A stretch of 64,000 nucleotides of DNA, taken from the NCBI GenBank assembly GCA_037577475.1, contig JBAGJB010000231.1, forward strand, positions 124,001-188,000, in the 5' to 3' direction. This DNA is from Chaunax sp. Z400. Taxonomy: Eukaryota; Chordata; Actinopteri; Lophiiformes; Chaunacidae. Every line of letters begins with the position of its first letter. Position 1 is the first letter of the stretch. The position numbers and the translations under genes were made by a program. The notes beneath the pieces were generated by a model that was not told the origin of the DNA, made no database searches, and saw nothing but the letters and a program-made list of their open reading frames with translations. Positions 10,124-22,552 of the stretch are shown here, piece by piece.

Positions 10124-11354
10124 GATAAGCTCTTTCAATGGTTTTATGGGGTCTCCAAGAACGCCAGCAGGTAAACCGAGTCCCTACGACTTACGGTTCC
10201 TGAGATATGACATGTATTTTTGGTGATTTTTGGAATGTTTGTATCTCGGGAACGAAAGGTCGTAGAGACTCGGGACCAACGTCCTTCTAGGGGTTTATGT
10301 GGTCTCTGAGAACACCAGTCTTTGTCCCGAGTCTGTGCGACCTTCCTTTCCCGAGATATGACATGTCCAGTAGGGGCGTATTTTGAATGTCTGTATCTCG
10401 GGAACGGAAGGTCGTAGAGACACGGGGAGAAGTCTGGCGTGTTCAGAGACCACGAATTATGTCCGACGGATCAGGGTCCCGAGTCTCTACGACCTTCCGT
10501 TCCCGAGTTATACTCAAGTTTATTTTCCCATTGAAGTGAATGGGCTTTGGTTCGCCTATAGTGAATGTGTGTATCTCGGAAACGGAAGGTCGTAGAGACT
10601 CGGGACCAACGTCCGTCTAGGGGTTTATGTGGTCTCTGAGAACACCAGTCTTTGTCCCGAGTCTGTGCGACCTTCCTTTCCCGAGATATGACATGTCCAG
10701 TAGGGGCGTATTTTGAATGTCTGTATCTCGGGAACGGAAGGTCGTAGAGACTCGGGGATAAGCTCTTTCAATGGTTTTATGGAGTCTCCAAGAACGGCAG
10801 CAGGTAAACCGAGTCTCTACGACTTACGGTTCCCGAGATATGACATGTATTTTTGGTGATTTTTGGAATGTTTGTATCTCGGGAACGGAAGGTCGTAGAG
10901 ACTCGGGGAGAAGTCTGGCGTGTTCAGAGACCACGAATTATGTCCGACGGATCAGGGTCCCGAGTCTCTACGACCTTCCGTTCCCGAGTTATACTCAAGT
11001 TTATTTTCCCATTGAAGTGAATGGGCTTTGGTTCGCCTATAGTGAATGTGTGTATCTCGGAAATGGAAGGTTGTAGAGACTCGGGACCAACGTCCGTCTA
11101 GGGGTTTATGTGGTCTCTGAGAACACCAGTCTTTGTCCCGAGTCTGTGCGACCTTCCTTTCCCGAGATATGACATGTCCAGTAGGGGCGTATTTTGAATG
11201 TCTGTATCTCGGGAACGGAAGGTCGTAGAAACTCGCGGACAAGTGTGGGTTAGGGGTTAGGGTTACGGTTAGGGTTAGGGTTAAGGGGATAAAAACTCAA
11301 TCGGGGCCCTACCCGGGTTGGTAACTTTTGAACGGAAGGTCGTAGAGACTCTGG
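10124..11354. repeat. 1231 bp HOR fragment ending in T1
   Basis: Order: C 10124, B 10275, A 10427, B 10605, C 10757, A 10908, B 11086, T1 11238. It is the entry into the AB-rich block. The unit at 57984-59214 has the same order. Private change: GGTTGTAGAG near 11070. Confidence 0.93.
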
Positions 11355-14256
11355 GATAAGCTCTTTCAATGGTTTTATGGGGTCTCCAAGAACGCCAGCA
11401 GGTAAACCGAGTCTCTACGACTTACGGTTCCCGAGATATGACATGTATTTTTGGTGATTTTTGGAATGTTTGTATCTCGGGAACGGAAGGTCGTAGAGAC
11501 TCGGGGAGAAGTCTGGCGTGTTCAGAGACCACGAATTATGTCCGACGGATCAGGGTCCCGAGTCTCTACGACCTTCCGTTCCCGAGTTATACTCAAGTTT
11601 ATTTTCCCATTGAAGTGAATGGGGTTTGGTTCGCCTATAGTGAATGTGTGTATCTCGGAAACGGAAGGTCGTAGAGACTCGGGACCAACGTCCGTCTAGG
11701 GGTTTATGTGGTCTCTGAGAACACCAGTCTTTGTCCCGAGTCTGTGCGACCTTCCTTTCCAGAGATATGACATGTCCAGTAGGGGCGTATTTTGAATGTC
11801 TGTATCTCGGGAACGGAAGGTCGTAGAGACTCGGGGAGAAGTCTGGCGTGTTCAGAGACCACGAATTATGTCCGACGGATCAGGGTCCCGAGTCTCTACG
11901 ACCTTCCGTTCCCGAGTTATACTCAAGTTTATTTTCCCATTGAAGTGAATGGGGTTTGGTTCGCCTATAGTGAATGTGTGTATCTCGGAAACGGAAGGTC
12001 GTAGAGACTCGGGACCAACGTCCGTCTAGGGGTTTATGTGGTCTCTGAGAACACCAGTCTTTGTCCCGAGTCTGTGCGACCTTCCTTTCCCGAGATATGA
12101 CATGTCCAGTAGGGGCGTATTTTGAATGTCTGTATCTCGGGAACGGAAGGTCGTAGAGACTCGGGGAGAAGTCTGGCGTGTTCAGAGACCACGAATTATG
12201 TCCGACGGATCAGGGTCCCGAGTCTCTACGACCTTCCGTTCCCGAGTTATACTCAAGTTTATTTTCCCATTGAAGTGAATGGGGTTTGGTTCGCCTATAG
12301 TGAATGTGTGTATCTCGGAAACGGAAGGTCGTAGAGACTCGGGACCAACGTCCGTCTAGGGGTGTATGTGGTCTCTGAGAACACAGGTCTTTGTCCCGAG
12401 TCTGTGCTACCTTCCTTTCCCGAGATATGACATGTCCAGTAGGGGCGTATTTTGAATGTCTGTATCTCGGGAACGGAAGGTCGTAGAGACTCGGGGAGAA
12501 GTCTGGCGTGTTCAGAGACCACGAATTATGTCCGACGGATCAGGGTCCCGAGTCTCTACGACCTTCCCTTCCCGAGTTATACTCAAGTTTATTTTCCCAT
12601 TGAAGTGAATGGGGTTTGGTTCGCCTATAGTGAATGTGTGTATCTCGGAAACGGAAGGTCGTAGAGACTCGGGACCAACGTCGGTCTAGGGGTTTATGTG
12701 GTCTCTGAGAACACCAGTCTTTGTCCCGAGTCTGTGCGACCTTCCTTTCCCGAGATATGACATGTCCAGTAGGGGCGTATTTTGAATGTCTGTATCTCGG
12801 GAACGGAAGGTCGTAGAGACTCGGGGAGAAGTCTGGCGTGTTCAGAGACCACGAATTATGTCCGACGGATCAGGGTCCCGAGTCTCTACGACCTTCCGTT
12901 CCCGAGTTATACTCAAGTTTATTTTCCCATTGAAGTGAATGGGGTTTGGTTCGCCTATAGTGAATGTGTGTATCTCGGAAACGGAAGGTCGTAGAGACTC
13001 GGGACCAACGTCCGTCTAGGGGTTTATGTGGTCTCTGAGAACACCAGTCTTTGTCCCGAGTCTGTGCGACCTTCCTTTCCCGAGATATGACATGTCCAGT
13101 AGGGGCGTATTTTGAATGTCTGTATCTCGGGAACGGAAGGTCGTAGAGACTCGGGGAGAAGTCTGGCGTGTTCAGAGACCACGAATTATGTCGGACGGAT
13201 CAGGGTCCCGAGTCTCTACGACCTTCCGTTCCCGAGTTATACTCAAGTTTATTTTCCCATTGAAGTGAATGGGGTTTGGTTCGCCTATAGTGAATGTGTG
13301 TATCTCGGAAACGGAAGGTCGTAGAGACTCGGGACCAACGTCCGTCTAGGGGTGTATGTGGTCTCTGAGAACACAGGTCTTTGTCCCGAGTCTGTGCTAC
13401 CTTCCTTTCCCGAGATATGACATGTCCAGTAGGGGCGTATTTTGAATGTCTGTATCTCGGGAACGGAAGGTCGTAGAGACTCGGGGAGAAGTCTGGCGTG
13501 TTCAGAGACCACGAATTATGTCCGACGGATCAGGGTCCCGAGTCTCTACGACCTTCCCTTCCCGAGTTATACTCAAGTTTATTTTCCCATTGAAGTGAAT
13601 GGGGTTTGGTTCGCCTATAGTGAATGTGTGTATCTCGGAAACGGAAGGTCGTAGAGACTCGGGACCAACGTCCGTCTAGGGGTTTATGTGGTCTCTGAGA
13701 ACACCAGTCTTTGTCCCGAGTCTGTGCGACCTTCCTTTCCCGAGATATGACATGTCCAGTAGGGGCGTATTTTGAATGTCTGTATCTCGGGAACGGAAGG
13801 TCGTAGAGACTCGGGGAGAAGTCTGGCGTGTTCAGAGACCACGAATTATGTCCGACGGATCAGGGTCCCGAGTCTCTACGACCTTCCGTTCCCGAGTTAT
13901 ACTCAAGTTTATTTTCCCATTGAAGTGAATGGGGTTTGGTTCGCCTATAGTGAATGTGTGTATCTCGGAAACGGAAGGTCGTAGAGACTCGGGACCAACG
14001 TCCGTCTAGGGGTGTATGTGGTCTCTGAGAACACAGGTCTTTGTCCCGAGTCTGTGCTACCTTCCTTTCCCGAGATATGACATGTCCAGTAGGGGCGTAT
14101 TTTGAATGTCTGTATCTCGGGAACGGAAGGTCGTACAAACTCGCGGACAAGTGTGGGTTAGGGGTTAGGGTTACGGTTAGGGTTAAGGGGATAAAAACTC
14201 AATCGGGGCCCTACCCGGGTTGGTAACTTTTGAACGGAAGGTCGTAGAGACTCGGG
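11355..14256. repeat. AB-dimer run: C (AB)x8 T3, 2902 bp
   Basis: C 11355, then A starts at 11506, 11836, 12166, 12496, 12826, 13156, 13486 and 13816 with B 178 bp after each, then T3 14146. B copies at 12344, 13334 and 13994 carry the GTGTATG/ACACAGGTC/GTGCTACC haplotype. The A that follows the first two of these has CCTTCCCTTCCC. The B at 11684 has CCAGAGATATG, shared with the B at 59544. Confidence 0.94.
14146..14256 (+). repeat. Module T3 exemplar: 111 bp, short telomere-like tract
   Basis: The tract is 14158-14190: TTAGGGG, TTAGGG, TTACGG, TTAGGG, TTAAGGGG. It shares TTACGG with T1 and is one TTAGGG shorter, so it probably descends from T1. It is preceded by GTACAAACTCGCG and followed by ACTCGGG and a C that reads CTCTGTCAATGG. 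There are three copies, at 14146, 17378 and 61016, each closing a run of AB dimers. Confidence 0.9.
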
Positions 14257-17200
14257 GATAAGCTCTGTCAATGGTTTTATGGGGTCTCCAAGAACGCCAG
14301 CAGGTAAACCGAGTCTCTACGACTTACGGTTCCCGAGATATGACATGTATTTTTGGTGATTTTTGGAATGTTTGTATCTCGGGAACGGAAGGTCGTAGAG
14401 ACTCGGGGAGAAGTCTGGCGTGTTCAGAGACCACGAATTATGTCCGACGGATAAGGGTCCCGAGTCTCTACGACCTTCCGTTCCCGAGTTATACTCAAGT
14501 TTATTTTCCCATTGAAGTGAATGGGGTTTGGTTCGCCTATAGTGAATGTGTGTATCTCGGAAACGGAAGGTCGTAGAGACTCGGGACCAACGTCCGTCCA
14601 GGGGTTTATGTGGTCTCTGAGAACACCCGTCTTTGTCCCGAGTCTGTGCTACCTTCCTTTCCCGAGATATGACATGTCCAGTAGGGGCGTATTTTGAATG
14701 TCTGTATCTCGGGAACGGAAGGTCGTAGAGACTCGGGGAGAAGTCTGGCGTGTTCAGAGACCACGAATTATGTCCGACGGATCAGGGTCCCGAGTCTCTA
14801 CGACCTTCCCTTCCCGAGTTATACTCAAGTTTATTTTCCCATTGAAGTGAATGGGGTTTGGTTCGCCTATAGTGAATGTGTGTATCTCGGAAACGGAAGG
14901 TCGTAGAGACTCGGGACCAACGTCCGTCTAGGGGTTTATGTGGTCTCTGAGAACACCAGTCTTTGTCCCGAGTCTGTGCGACCTTCCTTTCCCGAGATAT
15001 GACATGTCCAGTAGGGGCGTATTTTGAATGTCTGTATCTCGGGAACGGAAGGTCGTAGAGACTCGGGGAGAAGTCTGACGTGTTCAGAGACCACGAATTA
15101 TGTCCGACGGATCAGGGTCCCGAGTCTCTACGACCTTCCGTTCCCGAGTTATACTCAAGTTTATTTTCCCATTGAAGTGAATGGGGTTTGGTTCGCCTAT
15201 AGTGAATGTGTGTATCTCGGAAACGGAAGGTCGTAGAGACTCGGGACCAACGTCCGTCTAGGGGTGTATGTGGTCTCTGAGAACACAGGTCTTTGTCCCG
15301 AGTCTGTGCTACCTTCCTTTCCCGAGATATGACATGTCCAGTAGGGGCGTATTTTGAATGTCTGTATCTCGGGAACGGAAGGTCGTAGAGACTCGGGGAG
15401 AAGTCTGGCGTGTTCAGAGACCACGAATTATGTCCGACGGATCAGGGTCCCGAGTCTCTACGACCTTCCCTTCCCGAGTTATACTCAAGTTTATTTTCCC
15501 ATTGAAGTGAATGGGGTTTGGTTCGCCTATAGTGAATGTGTGTATCTCGGAAACGGAAGGTCGTAGAGACTCGGGACCAACGTCCGTCTAGGGGTTTATG
15601 TGGTCTCTGAGAACACCAGTCTTTGTCCCGAGTCTGTGCGACCTTCCTTTCCCGAGATATGACATGTCCAGTAGGGGCGTATTTTGAATGTCTGTATCTC
15701 GGGAACGGAAGGTCGTAGAGACTCGGGGAGAAGTCTGGCGTGTTCAGAGACCACGAATTATGTCCGACGGATCAGGGTCCCGAGTCTCTACGACCTTCCG
15801 TTCCCGAGTTATACTCAAGTTTATTTTCCCATTGAAGTGAATGGGGTTTGGTTCGCCTATAGTGAATGTGTGTATCTCGGAAACGGAAGGTCGTAGAGAC
15901 TCGGGACCAACGTCCGTCTAGGGGTGTATGTGGTCTCTGAGAACACAGGTCTTTGTCCCGAGTCTGTGCTACCTTCCTTTCCCGAGATATGACATGTCCA
16001 GTAGGGGCGTATTTTGAATGTCTGTATCTCGGGAACGGAAGGTCGTAGAGACTCGGGGAGAAGTCTGGCGTGTTCAGAGACCACGAATTATGTCCGACGG
16101 ATCAGGGTCCCGAGTCTCTACGACCTTCCGTTCCCGAGTTATACTCAAGTTTATTTTCCCATTGAAGTGAATGGGCTTTGGTTCGCCTATAGTTAATGTG
16201 TGTATCTCGGAAACGGAAGGTCGTAGAGACTCGGGACCAACGTCCGTCTAGGGGTTTATGTGGTCTCTGAGAACACCAGTCTTTGTCCCGAGTCTGTGCG
16301 ACCTTCCTTTCCCGAGATATGACATGTCCAGTAGGGGCGTATTTTGAATGTCTGTATCTCGGGAACGGAAGGTCGTAGAGACTCGGGGAGAAGTCTGACG
16401 TGTTCAGAGACCACGAATTATGTCCGACGGATCAGGGTCCCGAGTCTCTACGACCTTCCGTTCCCGAGTTATACTCAAGTTTATTTTCCCATTGAAGTGA
16501 ATGGGGTTTGGTTCGCCTATAGTGAATGTGTGTATCTCGGAAACGGAAGGTCGTAGAGACTCGGGACCAACGTCCGTCTAGGGGTGTATGTGGTCTCTGA
16601 GAACACAGGTCTTTGTCCCGAGTCTGTGCTACCTTCCTTTCCCGAGATATGACATGTCCAGTAGGGGCGTATTTTGAATGTCTGTATCTCGGGAACGGAA
16701 GGTCGTAGAGACTCGGGGAGAAGTCTGGCGTGTTCAGAGACCACGAATTATGTCCGACGGATCAGGGTCCCGAGTCTCTACGACCTTCCCTTCCCGAGTT
16801 ATACTCAAGTTTATTTTCCCATTGAAGTGAATGGGGTTTGGTTCGCCTATAGTGAATGTGTGTATCTCGGAAACGGAAGGTCGTAGAGACTCGGGACCAA
16901 CGTCCGTCTAGGGGTTTATGTGGTCTCTGAGAACACCAGTCTTTGTCCCGAGTCTGTGCGACCTTCCTTTCCCGAGATATGACATGTCCAGTAGGGGCGT
17001 ATTTTGAATGTCTGTATCTCGGGAACGGAAGGTCGTAGAGACTCGGGGAGAAGTCTGGCGTGTTCAGAGACCACGAATTATGTCCGACGGATCAGGGTCC
17101 CGAGTCTCTACGACCTTCCGTTCCCGAGTTATACTCAAGTTTATTTTCCCATTGAAGTGAATGGGGTTTGGTTCGCCTATAGTGAATGTGTGTATCTCGG

Positions 17201-17488
17201 AAACGGAAGGTCGTAGAGACTCGGGACCAACGTCCGTCTAGGGGTGTATGTGGTCTCTGAGAACACAGGTCTTTGTCCCGAGTCTGTGCTACCTTCCTTT
17301 CCCGAGATATGACATGTCCAGTAGGGGCGTATTTTGAATGTCTGTATCTCGGGAACGGAAGGTCGTACAAACTCGCGGACAAGTGTGGGTTAGGGGTTAG
17401 GGTTACGGTTAGGGTTAAGGGGATAAAAACTCAATCGGGGCCCTACCCGGGTTGGTAACTTTTGAACGGAAGGTCGTAGAGACTCGGG
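14257..17488. repeat. AB-dimer HOR: C (AB)x9 T3, 3232 bp
   Basis: C 14257, A starts at 14408, 14738, 15068, 15398, 15728, 16058, 16388, 16718 and 17048 with B between, T3 17378. The first A has GATAAGGGTCC, the first B has GTCCAGGGG and ACACCCGTC. The A at 16058 has TAGTTAATG. B haplotypes mostly alternate GTTTATG and GTGTATG, giving a 660 bp sub-period. The start of the next unit (17489) repeats the same first-A and first-B markers 3232 bp downstream, confirming the period. Confidence 0.94.
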
Positions 17489-20400
17489 GATAAGCTCTGT
17501 CAATGGTTTTATGGGGTCTCCAAGAACGCCAGCAGGTAAACCGAGTCTCTACGACTTACGGTTCCCGAGATATGACATGTATTTTTGGTGATTTTTGGAA
17601 TGTTTGTATCTCGGGAACGGAAGGTCGTAGAGACTCGGGGAGAAGTCTGGCGTGTTCAGAGACCACGAATTATGTCCGACGGATAAGGGTCCCGAGTCTC
17701 TACGACCTTCCGTTCCCGAGTTATACTCAAGTTTATTTTCCCATTGAAGTGAATGGGGTTTGGTTCGCCTATAGTGAATGTGTGTATCTCGGAAACGGAA
17801 GGTCGTAGAGACTCGGGACCAACGTCCGTCCAGGGGTTTATGTGGTCTCTGAGAACACCCGTCTTTGTCCCGAGTCTGTGCTACCTTCCTTTCCCGAGAT
17901 ATGACATGTCCAGTAGGGGCGTATTTTGAATGTCTGTATCTCGGGAACGGAAGGTCGTAGCGACTCGGGGAGAAGTCTGGCGTGTTCAGAGACCACGAAT
18001 TATGTCCGACGGATCAGGGTCCCGAGTCTCTACGACCTTCCCTTCCCGAGTTATACTCAAGTTTATTTTCCCATTGAAGTGAATGGGGTTTGGTTCGCCT
18101 ATAGTGAATGTGTGTATCTCGGAAACGGAAGGTCGTAGAGACTCGGGACCAACGTCCGTCTAGGGGTTTATGTGGTCTCTGAGAACACCAGTCTTTGTCC
18201 CGAGTCTGTGCGACCTTCCTTTCCCGAGATATGACATGTCCAGTAGGGGCGTATTTTGAATGTCTGTATCTCGGGAACGGAAGGTCGTAGAGACTCGGGG
18301 AGAAGTCTGACGTGTTCAGAGACCACGAATTATGTCCGACGGATCAGGGTCCCGAGTCTCTACGACCTTCCGTTCCCGAGTTATACTCAAGTTTATTTTC
18401 CCATTGAAGTGAATGGGGTTTGGTTCGCCTATAGTGAATGTGTGTATCTCGGAAACGGAAGGTCGTAGAGACTCGGGACCAACGTCCGTCTAGGGGTGTA
18501 TGTGGTCTCTGAGAACACAGGTCTTTGTCCCGAGTCTGTGCTACCTTCCTTTCCCGAGATATGACATGTCCAGTAGGGGCGTATTTTGAATGTCTGTATC
18601 TCGGGAACGGAAGGTCGTAGAGACTCGGGGAGAAGTCTGGCGTGTTCAGAGACCACGAATTATGTCCGACGGATCAGGGTCCCGAGTCTCTACGACCTTC
18701 CCTTCCCGAGTTATACTCAAGTTTATTTTCCCATTGAAGTGAATGGGGTTTGGTTCGCCTATAGTGAATGTGTGTATCTCGGAAACGGAAGGTCGTAGAG
18801 ACTCGGGACCAACGTCCGTCTAGGGGTTTATGTGGTCTCTGAGAACACCAGTCTTTGTCCCGAGTCTGTGCGACCTTCCTTTCCCGAGATATGACATGTC
18901 CAGTAGGGGCGTATTTTGAATGTCTGTATCTCGGGAACGGAAGGTCGTAGAGACTCGGGGAGAAGTCTGGCGTGTTCAGAGACCACGAATTATGTCCGAC
19001 GGATCAGGGTCCCGAGTCTCTACGACCTTCCGTTCCCGAGTTATACTCAAGTTTATTTTCCCATTGAAGTGAATGGGGTTTGGTTCGCCTATAGTGAATG
19101 TGTGTATCTCGGAAACGGAAGGTCGTAGAGACTCGGGACCAACGTCCGTCTAGGGGTGTATGTGGTCTCTGAGAACACAGGTCTTTGTCCCGAGTCTGTG
19201 CTACCTTCCTTTCCCGAGATATGACATGTCCAGTAGGGGCGTATTTTGAATGTCTGTATCTCGGGAACGGAAGGTCGTAGAGACTCGGGGAGAAGTCTGG
19301 CGTGTTCAGAGACCACGAATTATGTCCGACGGATCAGGGTCCCGAGTCTCTACGACCTTCCGTTCCCGAGTTATACTCAAGTTTATTTTCCCATTGAAGT
19401 GAATGGGCTTTGGTTCGCCTATAGTTAATGTGTGTATCTCGGAAACGGAAGGTCGTAGAGACTCGGGACCAACGTCCGTCTAGGGGTTTATGTGGTCTCT
19501 GAGAACACCAGTCTTTGTCCCGAGTCTGTGCGACCTGCCTTTCCCGAGATATGACATGTCCAGTAGGGGCGTATTTTGAATGTCTGTATCTCGGGAACGG
19601 AAGGTCGTAGAGACACGGGGAGAAGTCTGGCGTGTTCAGAGACCACGAATTATGTCCGACGGATCAGGGTCCCGAGTCTCTACGACCTTCCGTTCCCGAG
19701 TTATACTCAAGTTTATTTTCCCATTGAAGTGAATGGGCTTTGGTTCGCCTATAGTGAATGTGTGTATCTCGGAAACGGAAGGTCGTAGAGACTCGGGACC
19801 AACGTCCGTCTAGGGGTTTATGTGGTCTCTGAGAACACCAGTCTTTGTCCCGAGTCTGTGCGACCTTCCTTTCCCGAGATATGACATGTCCAGTAGGGGC
19901 GTATTTTGAATGTCTGTATCTCGGGAACGGAAGGTCGTAGAGACTCGGGGATAAGCTCTTTCAATGGTTTTATGGAGTCTCCAAGAACGCCAGCAGGTAA
20001 ACCGAGTCTCTACGACTTACGGTTCCCGAGATATGACATGTATTTTTGGTGATTTTTGGAATGTTTGTATCTCGGGAACGGAAGGTCGTAGAGACTCGGG
20101 GAGAAGTCTGGCGTGTTCAGGGACCACGAATTATGTCCGACGGATCAGGGTCCCGAGTCTCTACGACCTTCCGTTCCCGAGTTATACTCAAGTTTATTTT
20201 CGCATTGAAGTGAATGGGGTTTGGTTCGCCTATAGTGAATGTGTGTATCTCGGAAACGGAAGGTCGTAGAGACTCGGGACCAATGTCCGTCTAGGGGTTT
20301 ATGTGGTCTCTGAGAACACCAGTCTTTGTCCCGAGTCTGTGCGACCTTCCTTTCCCGAGATATGACATGTCCAGTAGGGGCGTATTTTGAATGTCTGTAT

Positions 20401-20551
20401 CTCGGGAACGGAAGGTCGTAGAGACTAGCGGACAAGTGTGGGTTAGGGGTTAGGGTTAGGGTTAGGGTTAGGTTAGGTTAAGGGGATAAAAACTCAATCG
20501 GGGCCGTACCCGGGTTGGTAACTTTTGAACCGAAGGTCGTAGAGACTCGGG
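17489..20551. repeat. C (AB)x7 C A B T2, 3063 bp
   Basis: C 17489, A starts at 17640, 17970, 18300, 18630, 18960, 19290 and 19620, then C 19950, A 20101, B 20279, T2 20431. The TAGTTAATG A (19290), the CGACCTGCC B (19468) and the ACACGGGG junction recur in 62928-63257, so 61127-64000 is collinear with this unit. Private changes: GTAGCGACTC near 17959 and ACCAATGTCC at 20279. Confidence 0.93.
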
Positions 20552-21159
20552 TATAAGCTCTTTCAATGGTTTTATGCAGTCTCCAAGAACGCCAGCAGGT
20601 AAACCGAGTCCCTACGACTTACGGTTCCCGAGATATGACATGTATTTTTGGTGATTTTTGGAATGTTTGTATCTCGGGAACGGAAGGTCGTAGAGACTCG
20701 GGGAGAAGTCTGGCGTGTTCAGGGACCACGAATTATGTCAGACGGATCAGGGTCCCGAGTCTCTACGACCTTCCGTTCCCGAGTTATACTCAAGTTTATT
20801 TTCCCATTGAAGTGAATGGGGTTTGGTTCGCCTATAGTGAATGTGTGTATCTCGGAAACGGAAGGTCGTAGAGACCTGGGACCAACGTCCGTCTAGGGGT
20901 TTATGTGGTCTCTGAGAACACCAGTCTTTGTCCCGAGTCTGTGCGACCTTCCTTTCCCGAGATATGACATGTCCAGTAGGGGCGTATTTTGAATGTCTGT
21001 ATCTCGGGAACGGAAGGTCGTAGAGACTAGCGGACAAGTGTGGGTTAGGGGTTAGGGTTAGGGTTAGGGTTAGGGTTAGGTTAGGTTAAGGGGATAAAAA
21101 CTCAATCGGGGCCGTACCCGGGTTGGTAACTTTTGAACGGAAGGTCGTAGAGACTCGGG
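20552..21159. repeat. 608 bp HOR fragment: C A B T2L
   Basis: C 20552 (with GGGTATAAGC and TTATGCAGTC), A 20703 (TCAGACGG), B 20881 (preceded by GAGACCTGGG), T2L 21033. The TTATGCAG C, TCAGACGG A and CCTGGG junction travel together and recur at 21945, 25255 and 26648. Confidence 0.92.
21033..21159 (+). repeat. Module T2L exemplar: 127 bp, one extra TTAGGG
   Basis: Same as T2 but with one extra TTAGGG; the tract is 21045-21093. There are four copies (21033, 22426, 25736, 27129), all in the divergent block, and each is preceded by a B that itself follows GAGACCTGGG. The six-base step is the only telomeric-tract length change seen inside the T2 lineage. Confidence 0.9.
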
Positions 21160-22552
21160 GATAAGCTCTTTCAATGGTTTTATGGGGTCTCCAAGAACGC
21201 CAGCAGGTAAACCGAGTCCCTACGACTTACGGTTCCCGAGATATGACATGTATTTTTGGTGATTTTTGGAATGTTTGTATCTCGGGAACGGAAGGTCGTA
21301 GAGACTCGGGGAGAAGTCTGGCGTGTTCAGGGACCACGAATTATGTCCGACGGATCAGGGTCCCGAATCTCTACGACCTTCCGTTCCCGAGATATGACAT
21401 GTCCAGTAGGGGCGTATTTTGAATGTCTGTATCTCGGGAACGGAAGGTCGTAGAGACTCGGGACCAACGTCCGTCTAGGGGTTTATGTGGTCTCTGAGAA
21501 CACCAGTCTTTGTCCCGAGTCTGTGCGACCTTCCTTTCCCGAGATATGACATGTCCAGTAGGGGCGTATTTTGAATGTCTGTATCTCGGGAACGGAAGGT
21601 CGTAGAGACACGGGGAGAAGTCTGGCGTGTTCAGAGACCACGAATTATGTCCGACGGATCAGGGTCCCGAGTCTCTACGACCTTCCGTTCCCGAGTTATA
21701 CTCAAGTTTATTTTCCCATTGAAGTGAATGGGCTTTGATTCGCCTATAGTGAATGTGTGTATCTCGGAAACGGAAGGTCGTAGAGACTCGGGACCAACGT
21801 CCGTCTAGGGGTTTATGTGGTCTCTGAGAACACCAGTCTTTGTCCCGAGTCTGTGCGACCTTCCTTTCCCGAGATATGACATGTCCAGTAGGGGCGTATT
21901 TTGAATGTCTGTATCTCGGGAACGGAAGGTCGTAGAGACTCGGGGATAAGCTCTTTCAATGGTTTTATGCAGTCTCCAAGAACGCCAGCAGGTAAACCGA
22001 GTCTCTACGACTTACGGTTCCCGAGATATGACATGTATTTTTGGTGATTTTTGGAATGTTTGTATCTCGGGAACGGAAGGTCGTAGAGACTCGGGGAGAA
22101 GTCTGGCGTGTTCAGGGACCACGAATTATGTCAGACGGATCAGGGTCCCGAGTCTCTACGACCTTCCGTTCCCGAGTTATACTCAAGTTTATTTTCCCAT
22201 TGAAGTGAATGGGGTTTGGTTCGCCTATAGTGAATGTGTGTATCTCGGAAACGGAAGGTCGTAGAGACCTGGGACCAACGTCCGTCTAGGGGTTTATGTG
22301 GTCTCTGAGAACACCAGTCTTTGTCCCGAGTCTGTGCGACCTTCCTTTCCCGAGATATGACATGTCCAGTAGGGGCGTATTTTGAATGTCTGTATCTCGG
22401 GAACGGAAGGTCGTAGAGACTAGCGGACAAGTGTGGGTTAGGGGTTAGGGTTAGGGTTAGGGTTAGGGTTAGGTTAGGTTAAGGGGATAAAAACTCAATC
22501 GGGGCCGTACCCGGGTTGGTAACTTTTGAACGGAAGGTCGTAGAGACTCGGG
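21160..22552. repeat. 1393 bp HOR with A::B chimera
   Basis: Order: C 21160, A::B chimera 21311, B 21463, A 21615, B 21793, C 21945, A 22096, B 22274, T2L 22426. The A at 21615 has CTTTGATTCGCC. The unit is repeated at 25863-27255. Confidence 0.93.
21311..21462. repeat. A::B chimeric module
   Basis: It begins as A (GAGAAGTCTGG, CAGGGACC, CCGACGG) through the left arm ending near 21390, then continues with the B loop (GACATGTCCAGTAGGGGC) and B right arm. The left arm has one private change, CCCGAATCTC near 21363. Although A and B differ in length, the product is 152 bp because both spacers are about 50 nt. It is directly followed by a normal B. Confidence 0.92.
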
